From positions 48,143 through 112,142 of the forward strand of contig CAWJAY010000020.1 in the NCBI GenBank assembly GCA_963840925.1: DNA of 64,000 nucleotides, in the 5' to 3' direction. The position numbers and the translations under genes are program-made. This stretch comes from DATAOG01 sp963840925. GTDB taxonomy: Bacteria > Pseudomonadota > Alphaproteobacteria > Geminicoccales > Geminicoccaceae. Shown here piece by piece: positions 16,330 to 24,433 of this stretch (the stretch's first letter is position 1; each line of letters opens with the position of its first letter). The notes beneath the pieces were generated by a model. It saw nothing but the letters and a program-made list of their open reading frames with translations, did no database searches and was not told where the DNA came from.

Positions 16330-16418
16330 AGCAAGCGCCGATCGAGCCCGCAACCGACGCCGACGCGGTCGGCGCCTCGAGGCCTGCTCAGCAAGCCATA
16401 AGGCCGGCTCGGAGAGAG

Positions 16419-17060
16419 CTACTTGGTCCCGTACAGCCGGTCGCCGGCGTCGCCGAGACCGGGCATGATGTAGCCGTGGTCGTTCAGCTTCTGGTCGATC
16501 GCGGCGGTGAAAATCGGCACGTCCGGATGCGCGGCCTGGAACCGCTCGACCCCCTCGGGCGCCGCCAGCAGACAGACGAACTTGATCTGCTGCGCGCCCT
16601 CCTCCTTGATCCTGGAGACCGCGGCGACCGCGGAGTTGCCGGTCGCGAGCATCGGGTCGACGACGATCACCAGCCGCTCCTGCAAATCCTCCGGCACCTT
16701 GAAGTAGTACTCGACCGCGGTCAGGCTCTCCGGATCGCGATAGATGCCGACGTGGCCGACCCGGGCCGAGGGCACGAGGTCGAGCATGCCCTGGAGCAGA
16801 CCGTCGCCGGCACGCAGGATCGAGACCATGCAGAGCTTCTTGCCCGCGAGCGTCGGCGCGATCATCTCGGCCAGCGGGGTCTCGATCGGCGTCGTGGTCA
16901 CCGGCAGGTCGCGGGTGACCTCATAGGCGAGCAGCGTCGCGACCTCGCGCGACAATTGGCGGAACTTGACGGTCGTGGTCTCGCGCTTGCGCATCAGGGT
17001 CAGCTTGTGCTGGACCAGCGGGTGTTCGACCACGGTGACGTTGGGGCGCGCTGTGCTCAT
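16419..17060 (-). CDS. upp: uracil phosphoribosyltransferase
   Basis: Converts uracil and PRPP to UMP in pyrimidine salvage. The 213-residue protein has the family start VTVVEHPLVQHKLTLMR, the SILRAGDGLL loop, the PRPP motif VIVVDPMLATGNSAVAA (about residues 130-146) and the uracil-binding C-terminus DHGYIMPGLGDAGDRLYGTK. GAGGGAA precedes ATG 17060. It stands apart from the zinc operon and from the lipoprotein gene 100 bases upstream. Confidence 0.96.
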   Translation of the reverse strand: MSTARPNVTVVEHPLVQHKLTLMRKRETTTVKFRQLSREVATLLAYEVTRDLPVTTTPIETPLAEMIAPTLAGKKLCMVSILRAGDGLLQGMLDLVPSARVGHVGIYRDPESLTAVEYYFKVPEDLQERLVIVVDPMLATGNSAVAAVSRIKEEGAQQIKFVCLLAAPEGVERFQAAHPDVPIFTAAIDQKLNDHGYIMPGLGDAGDRLYGTK

Positions 17061-17160
17061 GACTTCCCTCGCTGACCACGGCCGGCGCTTGGACCGGGCG
17101 CGCTGATCCTACCAGACAAAGGCTGGCCAAAGCATCAATGCCCGGCATGGGGGCTGGCGC

Positions 17161-18468
17161 TCAGGCCGCGGGCTTCGGGCGCGGGATGGGCGGGTTCGAC
17201 CACGGCGGCGCGGCGAGGAAATCCAGCATCGCGGCGGCCAGCGCTTCGAAGTCCGGGTTGAAAGTCAGCCGGCGCATCAAGTGCCCTGCCAGGTTGTCCG
17301 GGGTGATCTCGCCATAGCGGATCGTCGAGTTGTCAGGGGTCTTGGCCGGGTCCTGGCAGATCAGCCAATCCGGCGTCTCGGTCTGCCAATAGTAGTGGCC
17401 GCAGTCGAGATAGTCGGCGGCGATGCCATAGTGCGGATCGTCCGGCGCGATCGGTAGCGCCGGGTGCGCGAGGTCGAGGATGCCCGGCCAGCCGTCGCTC
17501 GCCCGCGGCTCGACGAAGCGGCAGTCGCTGGCCGGCTCGGTCCCCGCGGCGTACCAGACCAGAACGCGCGGCCCGACCAGCTGGCGGCAGAACCAGTGGC
17601 GCGCCGCCGGCACGTCGATCGTGACGTCAGCGGCGCTCAACGCCATGAACACCGGCAGCGGCAGCAGCCGGTCCCGCGCCTCGAGCTGATCGACCAGCGC
17701 GCCGAGCTGAACTTCGGCATTGCCCGCGATCGAGCGGTAGCGGACCGGATCATCCTCGGGCAATAGCTGGGGGAAACCATCGGCCGCGCCGGGCGCGCCC
17801 AAGCCGAGGTAGCCGCGCGCGAGGGCCTGAAAGCCGCCCGGGCTCGCCATCTCCGGTGCCAGCAGCACGACCCCGCCGAGCGCCGGACCGATCGCCTCCG
17901 GAGCGCGCCCGGCATAGTCGATCGCGAGCGTGGCGCCGGCACCGAAGCCGACCAGAAAGAGCGTCTCCGCCTGATCGGCGAAGCTCGCCACGCCCGCCTG
18001 CGTCGCCTCGGTCCAGGCGGCATGGCCGACGCTCAGCAGATCGCCCGAGACCATGCCGTGCCCCGGCAGCAGGACCGCCCGCACGAGGTAGCAGGCGGCG
18101 GCAAGCCGCTCGCCCAGAGCGCGCATCTCGTAGGGCGTGCCGCCAAGCCCGTGGATCAGCAGCGCCGCCCGCGGATGGCGCCCGTTCGGCGAGGGATCGC
18201 ACCCTGCGCCTGGCTGCAGCTCGAACGGCGCCCGCTGCTCGATCGCCTCCGGCGGCAACGGCCTGTCGATCGCGGTGTTGGCGGCCGCGATCTGCGCCTT
18301 GGCCTCATCGACGTAAGCGGCGAAGTCGACCGTCGGGAGCGGGGTCTCGAGGCCGGATGGCGCATGCTGCGCCTCGAGCGTGCCCTCGGCGGCGCAGGCC
18401 GCGAGCAGCAACGCGAGGCCGGCCGCGGCGAGGACGCCGCTGCCGGCGGTCAACCTCGGCGCTTGCAT
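17161..18468 (-). CDS. alpha/beta-hydrolase lipoprotein
   Basis: From ATG 18468 the product has 435 residues: a signal with a lipobox (LALLLAACAAEG, lipidated Cys about residue 24), then an alpha/beta-hydrolase fold with the oxyanion region AALLIHGLGGTPYEM, and LFLVGFGAGATLAIDYAG at the nucleophile elbow. The elbow reads GFGAG, not the usual GxSxG, so the nucleophilic Ser is missing at the expected place and activity is uncertain. Acid and His candidates are ALSAADVTIDVP and DLAHPAL. An open frame extends upstream to 19041 but lacks family features and overlaps another gene. Confidence 0.7.
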   Translation of the reverse strand: MQAPRLTAGSGVLAAAGLALLLAACAAEGTLEAQHAPSGLETPLPTVDFAAYVDEAKAQIAAANTAIDRPLPPEAIEQRAPFELQPGAGCDPSPNGRHPRAALLIHGLGGTPYEMRALGERLAAACYLVRAVLLPGHGMVSGDLLSVGHAAWTEATQAGVASFADQAETLFLVGFGAGATLAIDYAGRAPEAIGPALGGVVLLAPEMASPGGFQALARGYLGLGAPGAADGFPQLLPEDDPVRYRSIAGNAEVQLGALVDQLEARDRLLPLPVFMALSAADVTIDVPAARHWFCRQLVGPRVLVWYAAGTEPASDCRFVEPRASDGWPGILDLAHPALPIAPDDPHYGIAADYLDCGHYYWQTETPDWLICQDPAKTPDNSTIRYGEITPDNLAGHLMRRLTFNPDFEALAAAMLDFLAAPPWSNPPIPRPKPAA

Positions 18469-18660
18469 CACGCGCCGCACTGTAGCCCACCCGAGCCGCC
18501 GCGCAACCGCGCTCGCGGGCCGGGCTTTACCGGCTGTCAAGACCTCTGGTGCATTCTCGGTCGCCGTGCCGCGGCGGTCCGGCGTGGGCGACGGCGGCCA
18601 GCGCGCCGCCGAGCACAGAACCGGTGGTCGATCAAAAAACCTGACGCGGGCGCCCCGGCT

Positions 18661-18674
18661 GTGAACTGGTTCAC
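18661..18674 (+). promoter_or_regulatory. inverted repeat upstream of hypothetical gene
   Basis: GTGAACTGGTTCAC has two 6-base arms around a 2-base centre, about 90 bases before the ATG at 18763 and in an AT-richer patch. It may be an operator for the gene at 18763 or the divergent lipoprotein. Confidence 0.3.
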
Positions 18675-18762
18675 TTTTCACCAGGCGCAAACACGCGTAC
18701 CGTCGCCTTTCGTAAAGAGAAGTGTGTGTATCGGGAGAGCGCCAAACGACGGGGTATACGCC

Positions 18763-19143
18763 ATGGAAGAGCGCATCGGAGACAGCATTATCGACATTCT
18801 GGAGCGGGCCGGACAGTGCTCTTTGAGCGCCAGCAATTCGCGGGCCTACTCGGCCCTGCTGCTGCACATCGGCGGCACCGATGCGCTCCGGCCCTATCGC
18901 GCCAGCGACGGATACTGGAAATCGGTCCAGGCGATCCTCGACACGTTCTTCACCTCGGCGCAGCGCGCCGAGATCTGCGCCAGCCTGGTCGATCAGCCGG
19001 GATTGCGGGCGCGCGCTGAGTTCCAAACCTTTCTTTGCCACGCGCTGGCCGAGCAGCGGGTCCAGGAGCTGATCAGCATGGCGGCAACGGCGGGCTCGGC
19101 GATCGGGCTCCCGCCGCTGGCCCCGGTCCGCCGCGGCCGCTAG
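18763..19143 (+). CDS. hypothetical protein
   Basis: A 126-residue helical protein without signal or membrane segment (MEERIGDSIIDILERAGQCS, then YSALLLHIGGTDALRPYRAS, then YWKSVQAILDTFFTSAQRAE). ATG 18763 is chosen because upstream codons overlap the divergent lipoprotein. The sequence looks coding but I recognise no domain. It has its own upstream AT-rich region. Confidence 0.55.
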   Translation: MEERIGDSIIDILERAGQCSLSASNSRAYSALLLHIGGTDALRPYRASDGYWKSVQAILDTFFTSAQRAEICASLVDQPGLRARAEFQTFLCHALAEQRVQELISMAATAGSAIGLPPLAPVRRGR

Positions 19144-19335
19144 CCGACCACCCGCGAACTCGCGCTCAAATCCCGGATCAGGGCTCCGGGCCCGAGGTGC
19201 GGCCGCACCTGACGGCCGCCCCCTCGGCGGCCGCGGTGCTGCCGGCCGCGGCGCTTGGCGCGCTTGCCCCGATCTTTGCTTTCTGGCAACGAGCCCGGTA
19301 GATCATGCCCGCCAACGGCCGGACCCGGAACAGCC

Positions 19336-20403
19336 ATGCCCACCTTCGCGAGCGCCACCCTGCACGCCCTGATCCGCGCGGTCTGCGCGGCCGGCGGCAG
19401 CGCCGAGCGCGAGGCGGTCCTGGTCGCGGACCAGCTGGTCGAGGCCAATCTGACCGGCCACGATTCGCACGGCATCGGCCTCATGCCGTACTACGTGCAG
19501 GCGCTCGGGACCGGCGCGCTGGTGGCGAACCGCCATGCCGAGATCGCGCATGGCCAGGGCGCGGTCCTGATCGTCGATGGCGAGCGCGGCTACGGCCAGG
19601 TGATCGGCCATGAGGCGATCGAGCTCGGCATGGCGCGCGTTCGCGAGCATGGCCTGGCACTGCTGGCGATCCGCAACAGCTTCCATCTCGGCCGGATCGG
19701 CCACTGGGCCGAGCAGTGCGCGGCCGGCGGCTTCGCCTCGATCCATTTCGTCAACGGCATCGACCATGCCCCGATCCAGGCGCCGTTCGGCAGCGCGCAG
19801 GCCCGCCTCAGCACCAATCCGTTCTGCGCCGCGCTGCCGGGCCGGGAGGGGGCCATGGCGGTGCTCGACATCGCGACCAGCAAGATCGCGCTCGGCAAGG
19901 CGCGGGTCGCGGCCAATCGCGGCGCGCCGGCGCCCGAGGGCAGCCTGCTCGATGCCGACGGCCGGCCGACCCGGAACGCCGCGGTCATGTTCGAGGAGCC
20001 GAAGGGCGCCCTGGTCGCGATGGGCGAGCACAAGGGCTCGGGTCTGGCGATCCTGTGCGAGCTGCTGGCCGGCGCGCTCACCGGCGGCCGGACGGCCGAG
20101 CCCGGCCATCCGATGGCCGGCGGCACCGTCAACAACATGCTCTCGGTGATCATCGACCCGGACGCGCTCGGCGGCCGCGACCAGCTCTGGCGCGAGGGCG
20201 GCGCGCTGCTCGCCTACCTGAAGTCGGCCCGGCCGCTGGCCGGCGTCGAGGAGGTTTTGGTGCCAGGCGAGCCCGAGCAGCGCCGGCGCCGCGAGCGCCT
20301 GGCCGCGGGCATCGAGATCGACGAGCGCAGCTGGGCCGACATTCTGGCGGGAGCCCGCGCCGCCGGCGTGCCGGCCGGAAAGATCGAAGCGCTGCTTGCC
20401 TGA
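19336..20403 (+). CDS. Ldh-family (malate/L-lactate-type) NAD(P) oxidoreductase
   Basis: A 355-residue member of the non-Rossmann malate/L-lactate/ureidoglycolate dehydrogenase family, which oxidises a 2-hydroxyacid with NAD(P). It shows the motif LTGHDSHGIGLMPYYV near residue 40, then RNSFHLGRIGHWAEQC and LSTNPFCAALPG, then MGEHKGSGLAILCELLAGAL. ATG 19336 begins the family alignment; an in-frame start 27 codons upstream adds unrelated residues. It leads a cluster with an LhgO-like oxidase (28 bases) and a sugar-acid kinase, suggesting catabolism of a sugar acid or hydroxyacid. Confidence 0.88.
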   Translation: MPTFASATLHALIRAVCAAGGSAEREAVLVADQLVEANLTGHDSHGIGLMPYYVQALGTGALVANRHAEIAHGQGAVLIVDGERGYGQVIGHEAIELGMARVREHGLALLAIRNSFHLGRIGHWAEQCAAGGFASIHFVNGIDHAPIQAPFGSAQARLSTNPFCAALPGREGAMAVLDIATSKIALGKARVAANRGAPAPEGSLLDADGRPTRNAAVMFEEPKGALVAMGEHKGSGLAILCELLAGALTGGRTAEPGHPMAGGTVNNMLSVIIDPDALGGRDQLWREGGALLAYLKSARPLAGVEEVLVPGEPEQRRRRERLAAGIEIDERSWADILAGARAAGVPAGKIEALLA

Positions 20404-20430
20404 ACCGACGAAGCGATCGAGGATCGGGGT

Positions 20431-21552
20431 ATGGAACGGGTCGACTGCGTGGTGATCGGAGCCGGCGTCGTCGGGCTCGCCGTGGCGCGCCAGCTGGCGC
20501 TCGCCGGCCGCGAGGTGATCGTGCTCGAGGCGGCCAACATGATCGGCACCGAGACCAGCTCGCGCAACAGCGAGGTGATCCACGCCGGCATCTACTATCC
20601 GACCGGCTCGCTCAAGGCCACGAGCTGCGTCGCCGGCAAGCACAAGCTCTATCCCTACTGCATCGAGCACGGCGTCCCGCACCGGCGCTGCGGCAAGCTG
20701 ATCGTCGCGACCGCTGAGGCCCAGAACGCGACGCTGAAGCAGATCCGCGCCAAGGCCGCGGCCAATGGCGTGACCGACCTCGAATGGCTGGAGCCGCCCG
20801 CGGTCAAGGAGCTCGAGCCCGACGTGTTCTGCACCGCGGCGCTGCTCTCGCCCTCGACCGGGATCATCGACAGCCACGCGCTGATGCTCGCCTATCAGGG
20901 CGAGGCCGAGGACCACGGCGCGATGCTCGCGTTCTGCGCCAAGGTCGAGCGCGGCCGGGTCGCCGAGGACGGCATCGAGCTCGAGGTCGGCGGCGACCAG
21001 CCGATGGCGCTGAAAGCGCGGATCGTGGTCAACAGCGCCGGCCTGCACGCGCCCGACCTCGCCGCCCGCATCGAGGGCCTGCGCCGCGACCTGCTGCCGA
21101 CCGCCTACTACTGCAAGGGCAACTACTTCACGCTGGCCGGCGCCCGGCCGTTTTCCCACCTGGTCTACCCGGTGCCCGAGCAGGCCGGGCTCGGGGTCCA
21201 TGTCACGCTCGACCTCGGCGGCCAGGTGCGCTTCGGCCCCGACGTCGAATGGGTCGAGAGCGTCAACTACGACGTCGACCTCAGGCGGGCCGATGTCTTC
21301 TACGCCGCGATCCGGACCTACTGGCCGGGGCTCAGGGACGGCGCGCTCGAGCCGGGCTACGCGGGCATGCGGGCCAAGCTCGGGCCCAGGGGCAGCCCGG
21401 CCGCCGACTTCGTGCTCCAGGGTCCGCGCGAGCATGGCGTGCCGGGCCTGATCAACCTGTTCGGCATCGAGAGCCCGGGCCTGACCTCGTCGCTCGCGCT
21501 GGCCGAACAGGTCGAGCACGCCTTGCACCAGTCGCTCAGTCGGGCGGCCTGA
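20431..21552 (+). CDS. LhgO-like FAD-dependent 2-hydroxyacid oxidase
   Basis: A 373-residue DAO-fold flavoprotein related to L-2-hydroxyglutarate oxidase. The FAD-binding Rossmann motif VIGAGVVGLAVARQLALAGR is at residues 8-27. NSEVIHAGIYYPTGSLKA and SPSTGIIDSHALMLAY are family landmarks, and KGNYFTLAGARPFSHLVYPV and LINLFGIESPGLTSSLALAE follow. It is probably soluble or membrane-peripheral, feeding electrons to quinone. It is co-transcribed with the Ldh-family and kinase genes; the true substrate could differ from 2-hydroxyglutarate. Confidence 0.88.
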   Translation: MERVDCVVIGAGVVGLAVARQLALAGREVIVLEAANMIGTETSSRNSEVIHAGIYYPTGSLKATSCVAGKHKLYPYCIEHGVPHRRCGKLIVATAEAQNATLKQIRAKAAANGVTDLEWLEPPAVKELEPDVFCTAALLSPSTGIIDSHALMLAYQGEAEDHGAMLAFCAKVERGRVAEDGIELEVGGDQPMALKARIVVNSAGLHAPDLAARIEGLRRDLLPTAYYCKGNYFTLAGARPFSHLVYPVPEQAGLGVHVTLDLGGQVRFGPDVEWVESVNYDVDLRRADVFYAAIRTYWPGLRDGALEPGYAGMRAKLGPRGSPAADFVLQGPREHGVPGLINLFGIESPGLTSSLALAEQVEHALHQSLSRAA

Positions 21553-21574
21553 GGGCAGGCGGGCGGCGCGAGCC

Positions 21575-22537
21575 ATGCTGAAGGTCGCCAGCATCGGCGA
21601 ATGCATGATCGAGCTGCGCCACCGCAGCCCTTCCGAGCTCACGCTCGCATTCGGCGGCGACACGCTCAACTTCGCCGTCTATCTGGCCCGCCTGACCCGC
21701 CAGCATGATCTCCGGGTCGACTACGTCAGCGCGCTCGGCGACGACGCCTACAGCGATGCCATGCTCGCGATGTGGCAGGCGGAAGGGGTCGGCACCGGGC
21801 TGATCGCGCGGCTGCCGGGGCGGCTGCCCGGCCTGTACACGATCCGGACCGACGCGAGCGGCGAGCGCAGCTTCACCTATTGGCGCTCGGCGTCGGCCGC
21901 ACGCGCGCTGCTGCAGGACGGCCGGGCCGAGCGGCTGCTCGCGGCGCTTGCCGGCTATGACCTGCTCTACCTGTCCGGCATCACGCTCTCGATCCTGGAC
22001 GAGGACCAGCGCCGGGACCTGATGGCGCTTGCCGACGCGCTGCGCGAGCGCGGCGGCCGGGTCGCCTTCGACAGCAACTACCGGCCGGTCGGCTGGCCCG
22101 ACCCGGCGGTCGCCCGGACGACGTTCGAGGAGATGCTGACCCGGGCCGACATCGCGCTGCCGACGCTCGACGACGACCAGGCGCTGTTCGGGGTCGCCGA
22201 CGCCCGCCAGTCGGCCGACCGGCTGCATCACCTGGGTGTGGCCGAGGTCGTGGTCAAGCGCGGCGCCGCCGGCTGCTTGCTGTCCTCGGCGGCGTTCACC
22301 GGCCAGGTGCCGCCGACCCCGGTCGCCGAGGTCGTCGACAGCACCGCGGCCGGCGACAGCTTCAATGCCGGCTACCTCGCCGCGCGCCTGTTCGGCGCCG
22401 AGCCGGAAGCCGCCGCCCGGCTTGGCGGCGCGCTCGCCGCCCGGGTCATCGCCCACCCCGGCGCGATCATCCCCGCCTGGGCGATGGCCGACCTGCAGGC
22501 GAACTATGGGCCGGGCCCGACGCCCCACGGGGCTTGA
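21575..22537 (+). CDS. kdgK: 2-keto-3-deoxygluconate kinase-like PfkB sugar kinase
   Basis: A 320-residue PfkB/ribokinase-family kinase. It has LAFGGDTLNFAVYLARL near residue 30, the substrate lid region and the catalytic C-terminal motif DSTAAGDSFNAGYLAARL, whose GD-A/S-F-N Asp is the general base. VAFDSNYRPVGW matches KdgK proteins, which phosphorylate KDG in Entner-Doudoroff-type catabolism. It is the third gene of the cluster, 22 bases after the oxidase. A 48-base segment of its 3' part recurs at 24111-24158. Confidence 0.85.
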   Translation: MLKVASIGECMIELRHRSPSELTLAFGGDTLNFAVYLARLTRQHDLRVDYVSALGDDAYSDAMLAMWQAEGVGTGLIARLPGRLPGLYTIRTDASGERSFTYWRSASAARALLQDGRAERLLAALAGYDLLYLSGITLSILDEDQRRDLMALADALRERGGRVAFDSNYRPVGWPDPAVARTTFEEMLTRADIALPTLDDDQALFGVADARQSADRLHHLGVAEVVVKRGAAGCLLSSAAFTGQVPPTPVAEVVDSTAAGDSFNAGYLAARLFGAEPEAAARLGGALAARVIAHPGAIIPAWAMADLQANYGPGPTPHGA

Positions 22538-22771
22538 TGAGCGCGTTCGGAGATCGTCGGTCGTCACTCCGGGAGCCCGCCGGTTGGCCGTGCTTCCGTC
22601 CGTAGCGAGGTGAACGGAGTTGAGGCGTTCGTAGCGCCGGTGCTGACAACGCCAGCCTCGGATACTCGATCCTTCCCCTTGACAAGACCATCCCTGAGGA
22701 GCAGCCTCAACCGCAAAGCTCTGTGACTTTGATGCGATGAGCCTTCCGAGCGTATTGGAGGGACCGATCCA

Positions 22772-23248
22772 ATGTGGCTTCAATACGTCGTGCTTGTAGT
22801 GGCCGCTGCGCTTCTGCTTAACTTTCCGCAGATCCGCGCTGTTGAGCTCGGCGCGGTCGAATTTGCCCCGAAGTTTGGCCCGGGCCAGCCGCTGACCATT
22901 GAGGTCCGGAACCTCTCGAAGCTGCCAGTGCGGCTGACCGGCGCAACCCTGCAGTTTGCCGCGTCAGGTTCGGTTTCGCCATGCCTCCTGCGCGTCGAAA
23001 TTCGAGCCGTCATTCCACCGGCGAGCCTCTCCACGGTCAATTTGGTGAAGAACCGGGACGTATTAGAATGCGTGCAGCGCGCGGGGCGAGTTCCGGCCGC
23101 ACGTCTGGACCAAATGTCGGCGCTGAGCGAGCGCGAGACGGCGGCGGCATCCGCTGCGATGCCGAGCCAGCCGGTCGAGGTCACGTTCACGCTCGAAGTG
23201 GGTAAGCACCTGCCACGAGCTCTGCGCTGGACATTTCGGCCGAAATAG
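22772..23248 (+). CDS. secreted hypothetical protein paired with a cytochrome
   Basis: A 158-residue exported protein. The N-terminal hydrophobic segment (MWLQYVVLVVAAALLLNFPQ) acts as a signal or anchor. The body is beta-rich (PLTIEVRNLSKLPVRLTGAT) with two cysteines (SPCLLRVEIR and VLECVQR) and a final PVEVTFTLEVGKHLPRALRW, as in small Ig-like folds. No family recognised. It precedes the cytochrome gene closely and both look less GC-biased than their neighbours, so the pair may have come in together. Confidence 0.55.
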   Translation: MWLQYVVLVVAAALLLNFPQIRAVELGAVEFAPKFGPGQPLTIEVRNLSKLPVRLTGATLQFAASGSVSPCLLRVEIRAVIPPASLSTVNLVKNRDVLECVQRAGRVPAARLDQMSALSERETAAASAAMPSQPVEVTFTLEVGKHLPRALRWTFRPK

Positions 23249-23280
23249 CGGTGCTCGCCCTGACGCCGGAGAAAAATGCC

Positions 23281-24087
23281 ATGCGCCTCTGGCGACAAGT
23301 CAGCTCCATGATAACAGCGGCCTTGGTGACGTCAGCATTGACGTCGGGCACTGCTGCGGCTCTTACCCGCGTGGAATATGCCGCACAATGCGCGACCGAG
23401 ATGGGGGTTATCCCTGCCTTCAATTGCCTCAGTGGCCAACTGCTGGACATTACCGTCAACGGCACCTCAAAGACGCAGCCGGTGCCGATCTGTGACAAGC
23501 CAGTCCAGCTCGGCCTATCGGTCGCCGGGCAATGCGTGCCCTTCGGGCGGCTCCTCGGTCTCGACAGTGGCAATGCAAATGTCACGACGGTTGCTATCTG
23601 CCGCAAATACGCTGCCTCGACAGGCCCGGAGGACCCGCTATTCGACGATATCGCGGTCATCCAGCACGATCGGACCACCGGACGCACCTGCTTTTTTCAG
23701 AGCCGCCTTGAAGCGAACCTCGATGGGCGCACAGTCCCGAGTCCGTCGGCCACCTCGCCACAGTCCAGCCAGTATTGGCTCGAAACGGCGAACGTCAGCG
23801 CTATCGGCTGCACGAGCTGCCACGGCGCCGATCCCTTCATCTGGTCGCCGTACGTGGCGCAGAAGGCCGATCTGAGCAAATGGGACCCGTTGGGCAAGTA
23901 CGATTCGAATTTTGCTGATTTATTCAGCGGTCCGGTTAAGACTTTCGCGCCTCCTGGGAATAAGTGTCTTGGCTGTCACAGATTTGGGCGGGGACCCTTC
24001 AACAATAACTGGACGGCCTCGATCGACTACTTCATCGACCAAGGTAAGAAAAATGGACGCATCATCCGCGTCTGGTTGACGAAGTAG
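23281..24087 (+). CDS. secreted c-type cytochrome-like protein with two CXXCH motifs
   Basis: From ATG 23281 the product has 268 residues with a signal peptide (MRLWRQVSSMITAALVTSAL, then TSGTAAA). Two haem c attachment sites lie in the C-terminal half, CTSCHGADPF and CLGCHRFGRG, with intervening FIWSPYVAQKADLSKWDP. The N-terminal half has paired cysteines (AAQCATEMGVIPAFNCLSGQ, then VPICDKPVQ) and may form a separate fold. It is probably a periplasmic dihaem electron carrier; a partner enzyme is not evident. A GTG 10 codons upstream is less likely as start. Confidence 0.7.
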   Translation: MRLWRQVSSMITAALVTSALTSGTAAALTRVEYAAQCATEMGVIPAFNCLSGQLLDITVNGTSKTQPVPICDKPVQLGLSVAGQCVPFGRLLGLDSGNANVTTVAICRKYAASTGPEDPLFDDIAVIQHDRTTGRTCFFQSRLEANLDGRTVPSPSATSPQSSQYWLETANVSAIGCTSCHGADPFIWSPYVAQKADLSKWDPLGKYDSNFADLFSGPVKTFAPPGNKCLGCHRFGRGPFNNNWTASIDYFIDQGKKNGRIIRVWLTK

Positions 24088-24110
24088 TCGCGGCGCACCG
24101 GCACTTGGGT

Positions 24111-24158
24111 GGCGACAGCTTCAACGCCGGCTACCTCGCCGCGCGCCTGTGCGGCGCT
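24111..24158 (+). repeat. fragment of kdgK-like gene, duplicated
   Basis: These 48 bases match 22352-22399 inside kdgK in 45 positions and translate as GDSFNAGYLAARLCGA. They are the catalytic motif of a PfkB kinase without the rest of the gene. Together with kdgK they bracket the secreted protein and cytochrome genes, as if that pair was inserted next to or within a duplicated kinase gene. Confidence 0.7.
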
Positions 24159-24433
24159 GCGCGCAAGCCCTCGGGGTCGGAGCCTTTCCTGCGGAGATCG
24201 GCCGATGAGCAAGGGCGGTCGGACGCGCCGAGCTGGCGTGCCGCGCCACGGCGACCTGGAGATCCCGGAGGATCTGCCGTTCCAGCGGCGCGAATGGGTT
24301 GCCGAGCGGATCGCCTGGACGGTCATGGCGCTGGTGGTCGGCGCCGCAGTCCTGGGCCTCTTCGGCAGCGGCTGGCTCAGCCGATCGATCGCCGGCGACC
24401 AGGGTGCGCCTGTGTGGCTCGAGTATGAGCGCT

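Noticed and set aside
18469..19041. 5' extension of the lipoprotein hydrolase frame
   Set aside because: The signal peptide and lipobox begin at 18468; the extension overlaps another likely gene and has no family features.
19303..21669. 788-codon open frame on the minus strand opposite the hydroxyacid cluster
   Set aside because: Composition is that of an antisense shadow and the plus-strand genes have clear family motifs.
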